This document shows positions 8,085-16,991 of a DNA stretch of 64,000 bases, piece by piece. This DNA is from an uncultured Collinsella sp. GTDB lineage: Bacteria > Actinomycetota > Coriobacteriia > Coriobacteriales > Coriobacteriaceae. A model generated the notes under the pieces. It worked only from the letters and a program-made list of their open reading frames with translations. It searched no databases and was not told the origin of the DNA. Both the position numbers and the translations under genes were made by a program. Positions within the stretch are counted from its first letter, which is position 1. Each line of letters starts with the position of its first letter. The DNA is taken from positions 1-64,000 of the forward strand of contig CAKUGY010000011.1 in assembly GCA_934654835.1 (NCBI GenBank), written 5' to 3'.

Positions 8085-8206
8085 AATACATCCGCAGAAG
8101 GAGAGCTTGAAAATCTCATATGCCTACGCGTGTAATACACTCGCCTTTATAGCCCACCGAGAATAATCCCGACCTGCCAAAACCACTGCAATACACCCGT
8201 ATTGCA
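8085..8206. repeat. Three AATACAYYCG repeats and a 20-bp palindrome before the FHL operon
   Basis: The 424-nt gap between the antitoxin and the FHL operon carries AATACATCCG at 8085, AATACACTCG at 8134 and AATACACCCG at 8190. The third lies inside a perfect palindrome (TGCAATAC 8187-8194, spacer ACCC, GTATTGCA 8199-8206). The position suits operators for either divergent unit. The rest of the gap is A/T-rich with possible -10 elements (TATATT at 8241) but no convincing -35. Confidence 0.5.
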
Positions 8207-8386
8207 GGGCTTATGCCCAAGTTTGCCCGTGGCAACTGCGTATATTCAACCTGTATACCGTTGGGGAGATTCCATCGATTGCCCGTTTCGCCGCAGGCAT
8301 TCGATACGCCGATACCAGACCACGGGCGGCCTGGGGCAACGTCGGCAGAACCTCTCCAGCAAGGGATTCAGGAGGGAGTGAACAAT

Positions 8387-8905
8387 ATGGGCAATAAACG
8401 AGTCGTCGCCGATTCTTCGCGCTGCATTGGGTGTCAAACCTGTATGGCGGCGTGCATCGAGGCGCACGACATCCCCGGTAACATCGCCGCACCGCGCCTG
8501 CGCGTGACGCGCACCTACGAGATTTCCGCACCGGTGGCCTGCCATCACTGCGAGGACGCTCCGTGCGCCAAGGCATGCCCCACGGGCGCGCTGTTCTTTG
8601 ATCCAAAGAACCATCGCATCGGTGTGAACGAGGACAACTGCATCGGCTGCAAGAGCTGCGTCATGGCTTGCCCCTTTGGCGCCGTGAGCGTGGCGACCAC
8701 ACAGGTCCCCGTCTTGATGGGCGATGTGCGCGTGGGGTCGCAGACCAAGAGCTTTGTGCTCAAGTGCGACCTGTGCGTGGACCGTCCCGGCGGCCCGGCA
8801 TGTGCCGAGGCCTGCCCGACCAAGGGCCTTTCCTTGGTGGACGAGGAGCGTCTGGCGGAGCTGACCGCCGAGCGTGCCCGCGCCACGATTGAAAACGAGG
8901 CGTAG
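8387..8905 (+). CDS. hydN: 4Fe-4S ferredoxin-type electron-transfer protein (HydN-like)
   Basis: 172 residues with four [4Fe-4S] motifs: CIGCQTCMAAC near residue 12, CHHCEDAPCAKACP near 52, CIGCKSCVMACP near 85 and CDLC...CAEACP in the last third. This is the HydN/HycB/HyfA-type subunit that passes electrons from formate dehydrogenase H. ATG 8387 is chosen because GGAGGGA ends 9 nt upstream; the longer open frame back to 8213 has no ribosome site. It is the first gene of the formate hydrogenlyase operon, 76 nt before fdhF, matching the HydN-FdhF pairing seen in enterobacteria. Confidence 0.87.
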   Translation: MGNKRVVADSSRCIGCQTCMAACIEAHDIPGNIAAPRLRVTRTYEISAPVACHHCEDAPCAKACPTGALFFDPKNHRIGVNEDNCIGCKSCVMACPFGAVSVATTQVPVLMGDVRVGSQTKSFVLKCDLCVDRPGGPACAEACPTKGLSLVDEERLAELTAERARATIENEA

Positions 8906-8981
8906 GCAGCCGACCCAACAAGCCCAACGATTGTCAAACAAGTACCGAATAATCGGTAGTACCGAAAGGAAGGAGGGTGTC

Positions 8982-11204
8982 ATGGAGAAGCATAAAGTGA
9001 TCTGTCCGTATTGCGGCGCCGGTTGCCAGTTTAACCTCCTGGTCCAAAACGGCCAGGTCGTGGGTACCGAACCGCTCAACGGCATCACCAATCAGGGCGA
9101 GCTGTGCCTGAAGGGCATGAGCGGCTACGACTTCATCAACGACACCAAGATCTTGACTCCCCGCGTGCTGCACCCGATGATCCGTCGCACCAAGGGCGCG
9201 GATCTTGAGCGTGTAAGCTGGGATGAGGCACTGGATTTCACCGCATCTAAGATGCAGGCCATAATTGACGAATATGGTCCTAACGCCGTCATGACCACCG
9301 GCTCTTCGCGAGGCGGCGGCAATGAGGCGAACTACGTCATGCAGAAGTTTACGCGTGCGTGCATCGGCACCCACAGCGTGGACAACTGCGCCCGTACTTG
9401 ACACGGCCCTACTGTCCTCGGTCTGATGGACACGGTTGGTTCAGGTTGCATGTCTTGCTCCATCCCCGGTATGGAGGATGCGGGCTGCATATTCCTCTTC
9501 GGCTATAACCCTGCCGATTCGCACCCGATCGTCGCTAGGCGTATCGTGCGAGCCAAAGAAAAGGGTTGCAAGATCATCGTCGCCGACCCGCGCCATATCG
9601 AAACCGCGCGTATCGCCGACATCTACCTTCCGATCAAGAACGGTTGCAACGTGGCGTTCCTCAACGCCTTTGCCAACTGCTTGGTCAACGATGGCCTCTA
9701 CGACAAGCAATTCGTCGCCGAGCATACGAACGGCTTTGACGAGTGGTGGGAGACCATCAAGAACTACACTCCCGAATCCGTACAGGACATCACGGGTGTC
9801 GAGCCCGCGCTGATCCACCAAGCTGCCGAGATGTACGCCACGGCGAAGCCTTCTGCCATTATTGGCTGGGGCATGGGCGTATGCCAGCAGAAGCAGAACC
9901 TGAAGACGGTGCACACCATCGCCTCCATCGCCTGCGTTGCCGGCCAGATCGGCAAACCCAACTCCGGCCTCGCGCCCGTGCGTGGCCAGAACAACGTCCA
10001 GGGCTCCTGCGATATGGGCATGCTGCCCAACCTGTACCCTGGCTACCAAAAAGTCACCGACCCCGCCGTGCGCGCCAAGTTTGCCAAGGCTTGGGGCGTG
10101 CCCGAGGAAAAGCTCCCCTTGGAGGAGGGCTACAAACTCACCGACTTGGGTCACCTGGTCGACGAGGGCAAGGTGCACTGCTTCTACAACTACGGCGAGG
10201 ACCCGGTGCAGACCGAGCCCGATTCGGCCGGTATGCGCAAGACGCTCTCCGAGCTAGATCTGTTCATTTGCCAGGACATCTTTATGACGCAGACGACCAT
10301 GCTCGCCGACGTCATCCTGCCCGCTACCTCCTGGGGCGAGCACGAGGGTGTCTTTACCGCCTCTGACCGTAGCTTCCAGCACTTCGACGCCGCGGTTCCG
10401 CCCAAGGGCGAGTGCCGCCACGACTGGGAGATCTTCGCGGACCTGTCCACGCGTATGGGCTATCCCATGCACTACGACAACACCGAGCAGATCTGGAACG
10501 AGTGCATTAGCCTGTGCCCCAACTTTGTGGGCGCAACCTACGAGAAGATGGCCCCCGAGGGCGGCTACGCTCAGTGGCCGGTCAAGAGCACCGATGTGAA
10601 CGACCACGGTACGGCTGATATGTTCGCTGGCGGCAAGTTCACCACCAAGGACGGCCGCGCCAACCTGATGGCGCACGATTGGGAGGCGCCCTCCGAGCTT
10701 CCCGACGATGAGTACCCGCTCATCCTGTGCACCGTCCGCGAGGTCGGCCACTACAGCTGCCGTTCGATGACCGGCAACTGCAAGACGCTGGCGCTGCTCG
10801 CCGACGAGCCCGGTTTTGTCCGCATGAATCCCGCGGACGCCCAGGCGCGCGGCATCAAGAACGGCGACATCGTCTCGATCCACAGCCGCCGCGGCCAGGT
10901 ATACAGCCGCGCCGACGTGAGCGACCGCATCAACAAGGGCACGGTCTACATGACCTACCAGTGGTGGATCGGCAAGTGCAACGAGCTCACCATGCACAAG
11001 GTTGACCCGGTCTCGCACACGCCCGAGGACAAGTTCTCCGCCTGCCAGGTCGACCCAATCGCCGACCAGGTGTGGGCCGAGGGCGAGGTCGAGCGTCAGT
11101 ACACCGAGCTCAAGCAGGCTCTGGTGGACGCCGCCGCTCCCCAGGATGTTGAGCCTGGTGCCGCCAAGTTCGACGACGAGACGCACGTGAACCAAATCGT
11201 GTAG
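8982..11204 (+). CDS. fdhF: Formate dehydrogenase H, selenocysteine-containing
   Basis: 740-residue molybdopterin enzyme that oxidises formate to CO2. From ATG 8982 (AAGGAAGGAGGG upstream) the frame crosses TGA at 9399-9401, codon 140, in the context C-A-R-T-U-H-G-P. This equals Sec140-His141 of E. coli FdhF, the Mo ligand and its neighbour. The [4Fe-4S] ligands C8, C11, C15, C42 and Lys44 fall at the E. coli numbers. Downstream are GYNPADSHPIVARR, the molybdopterin-guanine-dinucleotide segments and a C-terminal RGIKNGDIV domain. A standard caller splits it into an N-terminal fragment ending at 9401 and a C-terminal one beginning after it. The SECIS loop GGTCT follows the UGA. It supplies electrons to the hydrogenase subunits encoded next. 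Confidence 0.96.
9402..9432 (+). promoter_or_regulatory. SECIS element of fdhF
   Basis: Hairpin 9413-9419 (TGTCCTC) with 9425-9432 (GATGGACA, U9427 bulged), loop GGTCT. The loop sequence and the bulged U match the SelB-binding features of the E. coli fdhF SECIS (loop AGGUCU). The stem starts 11 nt after the UGA. Confidence 0.85.
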
Positions 11205-11225
11205 TCCCGTTCTCGTTGGCTTTTT

Positions 11226-11260
11226 GGGCCGGGCGTCCCGTACGTTCGGGCGCCCGGCCC
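11226..11260 (+). promoter_or_regulatory. Strong hairpin between fdhF and hyfA, without a T tract
   Basis: A 10-bp stem GGGCCGGGCG/CGCCCGGCCC (11226-11235 with 11251-11260), extended inward by CCCG/CGGG. No T run follows, so it is more likely an RNA-processing or stability element, or a partial attenuator, that sets different fdhF and hyf mRNA levels. Confidence 0.55.
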
Positions 11261-11282
11261 GTTACTTTGAAAGGAAGTGGGG

Positions 11283-11900
11283 ATGAACCGCTTCATCGAC
11301 ATCAACCCGGAGAGGTGCATCGGCTGCGGAACATGCCAGTCCGCCTGTGCTGACGCCCACCGGATGCAGGGTCTTCAGGACACGCCGCGTCTGGCGCTCG
11401 TGAAGACCGGCGGCATCTCGGCCGCCCTTGCCTGCCACCATTGCGAGGGTGCCCCCTGCGCCGAGGTCTGCCCGGTGAATGCCATCGAGCACGATGGCGA
11501 CCGCATCCACGTGAAGGAGCAGGAGTGCATCGGGTGCAGGCTGTGCGCCATCGCGTGCCCCTTCGGCGCCATCCACCCCGATGGCACGTCCATCGCCGGC
11601 GTCGCAGGCATGTGCGACCCGACACCGTCCTACCCCAAGTCCCTGAGCAGTCTGCTCACGTGGGCGCCCGGCCAGTACACCTGCGCCGTCAAGTGCGACC
11701 TGTGCGCCTTCGACCCGGATGGCCCCCACTGCGTGGCGGCCTGTCCCACCAAGGCACTGACCGTCATGGGCGGTGCGGCCGATCGTGAGCTGGACGAGGC
11801 CAAGCGCCTGCGTTCGATCGAGAATAGCCCGGCCGTCGACGTCGCTGCTGTAGCCCAGGGTCTGTCCGAGAAAGCAGAAGGGAGCGTAAACAATGGATAG
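11283..11900 (+). CDS. hyfA: Hydrogenase-4 Fe-S subunit HyfA/HycB-like
   Basis: 205-residue ferredoxin subunit with CIGCGTCQSAC near residue 12, CHHCEGAPCAEVCP near 52, CIGCRLCAIACP near 80 and CDLC...CVAACP near 140, i.e. four [4Fe-4S] clusters. It would link FdhF to the NuoG-less hydrogenase arm. Compared with the first ferredoxin (8387-8905) it has an insertion of about 20 residues (SYPKSLSSLLTWAPG) before the last motif, and a longer tail. ATG 11283 follows AAAGGAAGTGGGG. Its stop overlaps the hyfB start by 8 nt, so the two are translationally coupled. Confidence 0.87.
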   Translation: MNRFIDINPERCIGCGTCQSACADAHRMQGLQDTPRLALVKTGGISAALACHHCEGAPCAEVCPVNAIEHDGDRIHVKEQECIGCRLCAIACPFGAIHPDGTSIAGVAGMCDPTPSYPKSLSSLLTWAPGQYTCAVKCDLCAFDPDGPHCVAACPTKALTVMGGAADRELDEAKRLRSIENSPAVDVAAVAQGLSEKAEGSVNNG

Positions 11901-13911
11901 CATGACGCTGTTTGTCGCATCGCTTGCCGTCTCGTGCATCGGTGCGCTCGCCTCGGTTCTGCTGATCAAGTCCGATAACGCTGCCAAGACCGCCGGCTGC
12001 CTGCTCGGTGCCGTTGCCGCGGTGCTTTCGTTTGCCGCCGGTATCCAGGCCGTTCTCGGCGACGTTACCGTCATCGATACCGTGTTGTTCTTCCCGTTCG
12101 CCCGGTTCCAGCTGTTGCTCAACCGTCTGTCCGGCGTCTTTGTGGCACTCATCTCGGTGCTCGCGTTTGCCGGCTCCATCTACGGCCTCAACTACTTTGA
12201 CGAGTACCCGGGCAAAAAGGCCCGCGCCGGGTTCTTCTTCAACACCTTTGTCGTGTCCATGATGCTCGTCATCACCGCCGACAACGCGTTCTGGTTCCTG
12301 GTCGCCTTTGAGCTCATGTCGCTGACGAGCTACTACCTGGTCGTGATCGAGGAGAACCAGCAGTCCATTCACGGTGGTTGGCTCTACTTCGTTATTGCCC
12401 ACGTGGGCTTTGTGCTTATCATGGCGAGCTTCCTGATTCTCGCCAACCATGCGGGCGGCTCGTTTGCCTTTGCCGACATCCGTTCCACGGCCTTTGATCC
12501 CACCATCGCCTCGGTCTGCTTTGTGCTTGCCTTCTTTGGTTTTGGTGCCAAGGCCGGTATCATCCCGCTGCATTCGTGGCTGCCCAAGGCGCACCCCGAG
12601 GCGCCGTCCAACGTGTCGGCCCTCATGTCCGGCGGCATGATCAAGATCGGTATCTTCGGTATCCTCAAGGTAGGCCTGGACCTGCTGGGCGCTTCGGGCG
12701 TTCAGACCTGGTGGGGTATGCTCGTGCTGGTTATCGGCGCGATCTCGTCAGTCCTGGGCGTTGCCTTCGCCCTGCAGGAGCACGACATCAAGCGCCTTTT
12801 GGCCTACCACTCCGTCGAGAACATCGGCATCATCTTGCTGGGCGTGGGCGCCTCGATCTGCGCTCAGGCGCTCGGCTACACCGGCATCGCCGTCTTGGCC
12901 CTGATGGCTGCGCTCTATCACACGTTTAACCACGCGATGTTTAAGGGCGAGCTGTTCTTGGGCGCCGGCGCGCTGCTCTATGCCACGGGTACGCGCAATA
13001 TGGAGAAGATGGGCGGTCTGTTCCGCCGTATGCCGGCCACGGCCATCTGCTTCCTTATTGGTGCGCTTGCCATCTCGGCCATCCCGCCCTTCAATGGCTT
13101 TGTGTCCGAGTGGTTTACCTACCAGTCGCTCTTTAACGTGTCGACGCTTGCCGACAAGCCCGTCATGGTCGTGGCCGTGTTCGCAGCCGTGGCACTTGCC
13201 ATTACCGGAGCCCTTGCGGTGACCTGCTTTGTCAAGGCCTACGGCGTGTCGTTCGCCTCTGCGCCCCGTTCCGAGGCCGCTGCCAACGCCAAGGAGGTCC
13301 CGGCTCCCATGGTCTTTGCCCAGGGTCTGCTGGCCGCCATCTGCGTTGTACTCGGTATCGGCTCGCCAGTTGTCGCCCCGGTGCTCGTCGACGTCGCAGC
13401 TTCGGTGCTCAATCCCGCCGGTGGCGTTTTCGCTGCCGAGGGTATGGAGCTCATGAACCAGTACTCCGGTGCCGCTACCTCCACCCCTGCGATCGCCATC
13501 GCGCTCGTGGTCCTCGTCGCCATCGCTTGTGCCTTCCGCCGCGCCAAGCAGGTGGGTCCGGCGCAGAAGTCCCAGCCTTGGGCGTGCGGCTATGCCCCCA
13601 ATGCCGAGATGCCCGTCGTCGCCACCACCTTTGCTTCCGATGTCTCGTGGTTTATGAAGCCGCTCTACGACCTGCGTGACCGCTGCACGGCTATCTGCTG
13701 GTCCATCGCGCACTTCTTCCAAAAGCTCACCGGGGTTGCCGAGGCCGTGGAGCCCGTGCCCGACCGCGTTCTGGTGGACGCCCCGCATCGTGGTGTCGAG
13801 TGGCTCGCCCAGGTCTCGACCAAGCTCGAGAGCGGCGACTACAGCCTCTACATCGTTTACATCGTCGTGGCGCTCGTGGCCTTCTTGGCACTCGCCGTAT
13901 TTATGGGTTAA
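11893..13911 (+). CDS. hyfB: Hydrogenase-4 membrane subunit HyfB (NuoL-like)
   Basis: 672 residues, exactly the length of E. coli HyfB. A proton-pumping antiporter-type subunit (proton_antipo_M family) with 14 or more membrane helices. Diagnostic segments are NAFWFLVAFELMSLTSYYLV, the conserved HSWLPKAHPEAPSNVSALMSG region with its key Lys and His, and LAYHSVENIGIILLG. The extra C-terminal part ends in a single helix (LYIVYIVVALVAFLALAVF). In FHL-2 it is one of three such subunits, which suggests ion translocation linked to formate oxidation. Second of the hyf genes, 8-nt overlap with hyfA. Confidence 0.93.
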   Translation: MDSMTLFVASLAVSCIGALASVLLIKSDNAAKTAGCLLGAVAAVLSFAAGIQAVLGDVTVIDTVLFFPFARFQLLLNRLSGVFVALISVLAFAGSIYGLNYFDEYPGKKARAGFFFNTFVVSMMLVITADNAFWFLVAFELMSLTSYYLVVIEENQQSIHGGWLYFVIAHVGFVLIMASFLILANHAGGSFAFADIRSTAFDPTIASVCFVLAFFGFGAKAGIIPLHSWLPKAHPEAPSNVSALMSGGMIKIGIFGILKVGLDLLGASGVQTWWGMLVLVIGAISSVLGVAFALQEHDIKRLLAYHSVENIGIILLGVGASICAQALGYTGIAVLALMAALYHTFNHAMFKGELFLGAGALLYATGTRNMEKMGGLFRRMPATAICFLIGALAISAIPPFNGFVSEWFTYQSLFNVSTLADKPVMVVAVFAAVALAITGALAVTCFVKAYGVSFASAPRSEAAANAKEVPAPMVFAQGLLAAICVVLGIGSPVVAPVLVDVAASVLNPAGGVFAAEGMELMNQYSGAATSTPAIAIALVVLVAIACAFRRAKQVGPAQKSQPWACGYAPNAEMPVVATTFASDVSWFMKPLYDLRDRCTAICWSIAHFFQKLTGVAEAVEPVPDRVLVDAPHRGVEWLAQVSTKLESGDYSLYIVYIVVALVAFLALAVFMG

Positions 13912-13923
13912 GGAGGGGAGCAT

Positions 13924-14850
13924 ATGAACAACATTGTGCTGGGTATTGCCCAAGGCGTCCTCGTTATGCTGGTGGCGCCGTTCTTCTCCGGTCTTGGTCG
14001 CGTGATCCGCGCTAAGATGCACAACCGTCGCGGCCCGAGCATCATGCAGGATTACCGCGATATCGCCAAGCTCCTGGCTCGCCCCGAGTCGGTGAGCGAG
14101 GACGCGAGCTTCGCCATCCGCATCATGCCCCCGCTGTTCTTGGCCGTTGCCTTTATGCTCGCCATGGGTCTGCCCATCTTTACGACGGAAAGCCCCATGC
14201 CGGTCTTTGGCGATGCCATCACCATCATGTACAGCCTGGCGCTCGCACGCTTCTTCTTCTCGCTGGCCGGTGTGGATTCGTCCAACGCCTACGCCGGTAT
14301 CGGCGGCATCCGCGAGCTGCTTATGAGCGTGCTCATTGAGCCGTCCATGTTGCTGGCGCTGTTCGCCACGGCGCTCGTGTGCGGATCCACCGATATTGCC
14401 ACCATGGGTCAGCGCATCCTGGCCGGGGATATCCAGGCGCCCGTCGCGGTCGTCCTGGCGGGTATCGCCTTTGCCGCCGCCTGCTACATGGAACTGGGCA
14501 AGCTGCCGTTTGACCAGGCCGAGGCCGAGCAGGAGCTTCAGGAGGGCCCGCTTGCCGAGCTTTCCGGCCCGTCGCTGGCCATGGCCAAGCTTGCCATGTC
14601 CATGAAGCAGGTCGTGATCGTGTCGTGGTTCTGCGCAATCTTCGTGCCTTGGGGCGAGCCCCAGACCATGGGTGTCGCGGCCATCTTGGGCGCGGTCATC
14701 TTCCTTGTTAAGTGCCTGATCGACTTTGTCGTGTGCGGCGTGATCGAGAACTCCTGCTCGCGCTCGCGCTTTAAGGTACTCGGTAATCAGACTTGGGCCG
14801 TCGTGGGCATCGCCGTTTTGGCGTTTGTCTTCGTCATCGTCGGCGTGTAG
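13924..14850 (+). CDS. hyfC: Hydrogenase-4 membrane subunit HyfC (NuoH-like)
   Basis: 308 residues, related to complex I NuoH/HycD, the membrane subunit that anchors the hydrophilic hydrogenase arm. It has eight or so hydrophobic segments and the conserved KMHNRRGPSIMQDYRDIAKLL loop near residue 35, FSLAGVDSSNAYAGIGG near 110, and the acidic PFDQAEAEQELQEGPLAE loop near 195 that corresponds to the NuoH quinone-site loop. The start ATG 13924 follows AAGGAGGGG. It is separated from hyfB by 12 nt and from hyfD by 15 nt. Confidence 0.93.
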   Translation: MNNIVLGIAQGVLVMLVAPFFSGLGRVIRAKMHNRRGPSIMQDYRDIAKLLARPESVSEDASFAIRIMPPLFLAVAFMLAMGLPIFTTESPMPVFGDAITIMYSLALARFFFSLAGVDSSNAYAGIGGIRELLMSVLIEPSMLLALFATALVCGSTDIATMGQRILAGDIQAPVAVVLAGIAFAAACYMELGKLPFDQAEAEQELQEGPLAELSGPSLAMAKLAMSMKQVVIVSWFCAIFVPWGEPQTMGVAAILGAVIFLVKCLIDFVVCGVIENSCSRSRFKVLGNQTWAVVGIAVLAFVFVIVGV

Positions 14851-14865
14851 GAGAGGGGAGTAACA

Positions 14866-16323
14866 ATGACACTTTCTACCAGTCTGTCCCTTCTCGGCCT
14901 GGTCGCCATCCTGGCGCCTATGGTTGGCTCGCTGATCGTGGCCTTCCTGCCGCATCCGTATGCCAAGTGGACATCTGCCATCGCCGCCGCTATCGCCACC
15001 GTGGCAAGCGTGGCACTTGCTGCGAGCTACGCGCAGGCGGGCTTCCCGGAGCTTTCGGTCCCGTTTGTCTCGTTTGGCAACACGCTCGTGCTGGGCTTTG
15101 TGTTCGACCGCATGTCGACGCTGCTGGCACCTGCCTTCGTGGGCATCGGCTTTTTGGTCGTGATCTACTCGATCCCGTACATGAGCCAGGACAACCGCGA
15201 GCATCCCGACCTTCCGCGTCGTCGCTTCTACGCCTACCTGTCCACCTTCATCGGTGCCATGGCCGGCTTGGTGTACAGCTCCACACTCGTGGGCCAGCTC
15301 GTGTTCTTTGAGATCACGGGTGCCTGCTCCTGGGGCCTCATCAGCTACTACATGACGCCCACGGCCAAGAAGGCCGGCATGAAGGCCCTCATCATCACGC
15401 ATATCGGAGCCCTTGGCCTGTATCTGGGTGCGGCGGTGCTCTTTGCCAACACCGGCACGTTTGCCATCACGGCTATCTCGGGCCTCGATACGACCGTTAA
15501 GGCCGCGGTGCTGCTGATGGTGCTCTTTGCCGCTTGGGCAAAGTCCGCGCAGGTGCCTATGTACATGTGGCTGCCTTCGGCCATGGAGGCCCCCACGCCG
15601 GTCTCTGCCTACCTGCACGGCGCCTCGATGGTTAAGGTCGGCGTGTGCGTGTTCGCGCGTGCGCTCATCTCTGCCGGTGAGGTTCCCGAGATCGTGGGCT
15701 GGGTTGCCGTCATCGACGCCATGATCACCATGCTCTTTGGGTTCCTTATGTACCTGCCGCAAAAGGACATGAAGCGTCTGCTGGCCTTCTCCACGATTGC
15801 CCAGCTCTCCTACGTGTTCTTTGGCCTGGGCCTTTCGGTCTTTGGCAGCCAGCTCGCCTTTGATGGTGCGGTGTGCCACATCTTTAACCACGCCTTTGCC
15901 AAGACGCTGTTCTTCCTCGTTGCCGGTTCGTTCTCCTTTACGCTCGGCACGCGCATGCTGCCCAAGCTCCGCGGTGTGCTCAAGAAGTACCCCGTCAGCG
16001 GTATCGGCTTTGCCGTGGCAGCGCTCGCTATTGCCGGCGTGCCGCCCATGAACACATTCTTCTCCAAGTTCCAGATCATCGCCGGCGGCTTTTCCGTCGG
16101 TGCGGGCAACGCCGCAATCATGGTCCTCGTGCTCATTATGGTGGCCGAGACGGTCGCTACCTTCGCCTGGTTCCTTAAGTGGATGGGCTATTGCCTGCCG
16201 GGCGAGCCGAGCGAAGAGGTCGCCGCAGGTGCTCCGCTCCCCAAGGCGATGGCGTTTGTGTTCATCGTGCTCGTCATCATGGTCATCGTCAGCGGTCCGC
16301 TTTCGGCCAGCTGGATCGGTTAG
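14866..16323 (+). CDS. hyfD: Hydrogenase-4 membrane subunit HyfD (NuoN/M-like antiporter)
   Basis: 485 residues, about 14 predicted helices, proton_antipo_M family. Markers are FFEITGACSWGLISYYM with its conserved Glu, the AKSAQVPMYMWLPSAMEAPTPVSAYLHGASMVK core, and KDMKRLLAFSTIAQLSYVFFG. It is the second antiporter-type subunit, a feature that separates hydrogenase-4 (FHL-2) from hydrogenase-3, which has only one. The ribosome site GAGAGGGG precedes ATG 14866. Confidence 0.92.
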   Translation: MTLSTSLSLLGLVAILAPMVGSLIVAFLPHPYAKWTSAIAAAIATVASVALAASYAQAGFPELSVPFVSFGNTLVLGFVFDRMSTLLAPAFVGIGFLVVIYSIPYMSQDNREHPDLPRRRFYAYLSTFIGAMAGLVYSSTLVGQLVFFEITGACSWGLISYYMTPTAKKAGMKALIITHIGALGLYLGAAVLFANTGTFAITAISGLDTTVKAAVLLMVLFAAWAKSAQVPMYMWLPSAMEAPTPVSAYLHGASMVKVGVCVFARALISAGEVPEIVGWVAVIDAMITMLFGFLMYLPQKDMKRLLAFSTIAQLSYVFFGLGLSVFGSQLAFDGAVCHIFNHAFAKTLFFLVAGSFSFTLGTRMLPKLRGVLKKYPVSGIGFAVAALAIAGVPPMNTFFSKFQIIAGGFSVGAGNAAIMVLVLIMVAETVATFAWFLKWMGYCLPGEPSEEVAAGAPLPKAMAFVFIVLVIMVIVSGPLSASWIG

Positions 16324-16333
16324 GAGGTAGAAC

Positions 16334-16987
16334 ATGGGTTACCAACTCGTCAACCTGCTGGGCGGCCTTCTGATCGTTACCTCGACCATGGTCGTTATCA
16401 GCAAGTCCATTAAAGTGGCCATCCGCTGGTATGCGGTGCAGTCACTGATCCTGGTGGGCCTGCTTGCCACGCTTGGCCACGTCACCGGCGCCTCCGAGCT
16501 GCTCATGTGGGCCGTGTCGGCTTTCGTGACCAAGGTGGTCCTGGTTCCGCTCATCCTGTCTTACGCCTATCGCAAGATGGGCGAGCCGAGCGATTTGGGT
16601 CTCACGCGCGGCGCCAAGCCGGCGTGGACCATCTGTCTCATCGCTGTGGAGGTTGCTATCTGCTTTGCCGTGGTGACGCAGATTAAGCTGCCCACGGCCG
16701 AGGTCGCCACGCCTGCGCTGGCCATTAGCTTTGCCCACTTCTTTGTGGGCCTGTCCTGCATCATCACGCAGCGCAACATCATGAAGCAGATCTTTGGATA
16801 CTGCCTTATGGAAAACGGTAGCCATGTGACGCTCGCCCTGCTGGCGCCCACGGCTCCCGAGATCGTCGAGACCGGTATCGCGACCGATGCCATCTTCGCG
16901 GTCATCATCATGTCCATCGTCGTGCTCAAGATCTGGCGCACCTACCAGTCGCTCGATTCGCACGACCTCTCCGATCTGAAGGGCTAG
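16334..16987 (+). CDS. hyfE: Hydrogenase-4 membrane subunit HyfE (NuoK-like)
   Basis: 217 residues with about seven hydrophobic segments, the length and order of HyfE (216 in E. coli), whose core resembles NuoK/MrpC. Characteristic segments are AFVTKVVLVPLILSYAYRKM and IMKQIFGYCLMENGSHVTLAL, the latter with the membrane glutamate of NuoK-like subunits. It has no counterpart in hydrogenase-3. GGAGG stands 7 nt before ATG 16334, and it is 10 nt downstream of hyfD. Confidence 0.9.
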   Translation: MGYQLVNLLGGLLIVTSTMVVISKSIKVAIRWYAVQSLILVGLLATLGHVTGASELLMWAVSAFVTKVVLVPLILSYAYRKMGEPSDLGLTRGAKPAWTICLIAVEVAICFAVVTQIKLPTAEVATPALAISFAHFFVGLSCIITQRNIMKQIFGYCLMENGSHVTLALLAPTAPEIVETGIATDAIFAVIIMSIVVLKIWRTYQSLDSHDLSDLKG

Positions 16988-16991
16988 GCAC

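Noticed and set aside
8207..8386. Sigma-54 promoter for the formate hydrogenlyase operon, by analogy with E. coli.
   Set aside because: No GG-N10-GC -24/-12 pattern found and no FhlA-type gene; sigma-54 is not expected in this class.
8213..8386. Longer N-terminus for the first ferredoxin gene from 8213.
   Set aside because: The extra 58 codons are unlike the family, lack a ribosome site and overlap the probable promoter; GGAGGGA marks ATG 8387.
9399..9401. fdhF as two genes or a nonsense-mutated pseudogene.
   Set aside because: The stop is UGA at the exact Sec position, followed by a SECIS, and selA, selB, selC and selD are all present.
12748..16335. A 1195-codon reverse-strand open frame across hyfB-hyfD.
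   Set aside because: His/Gly/Asp/Arg-rich low-complexity translation antisense to well-conserved membrane subunits; a product of G/C-rich codon positions. Similar long antisense frames across hyfE-hyfG, xdhD and thrS were discarded for the same reason.
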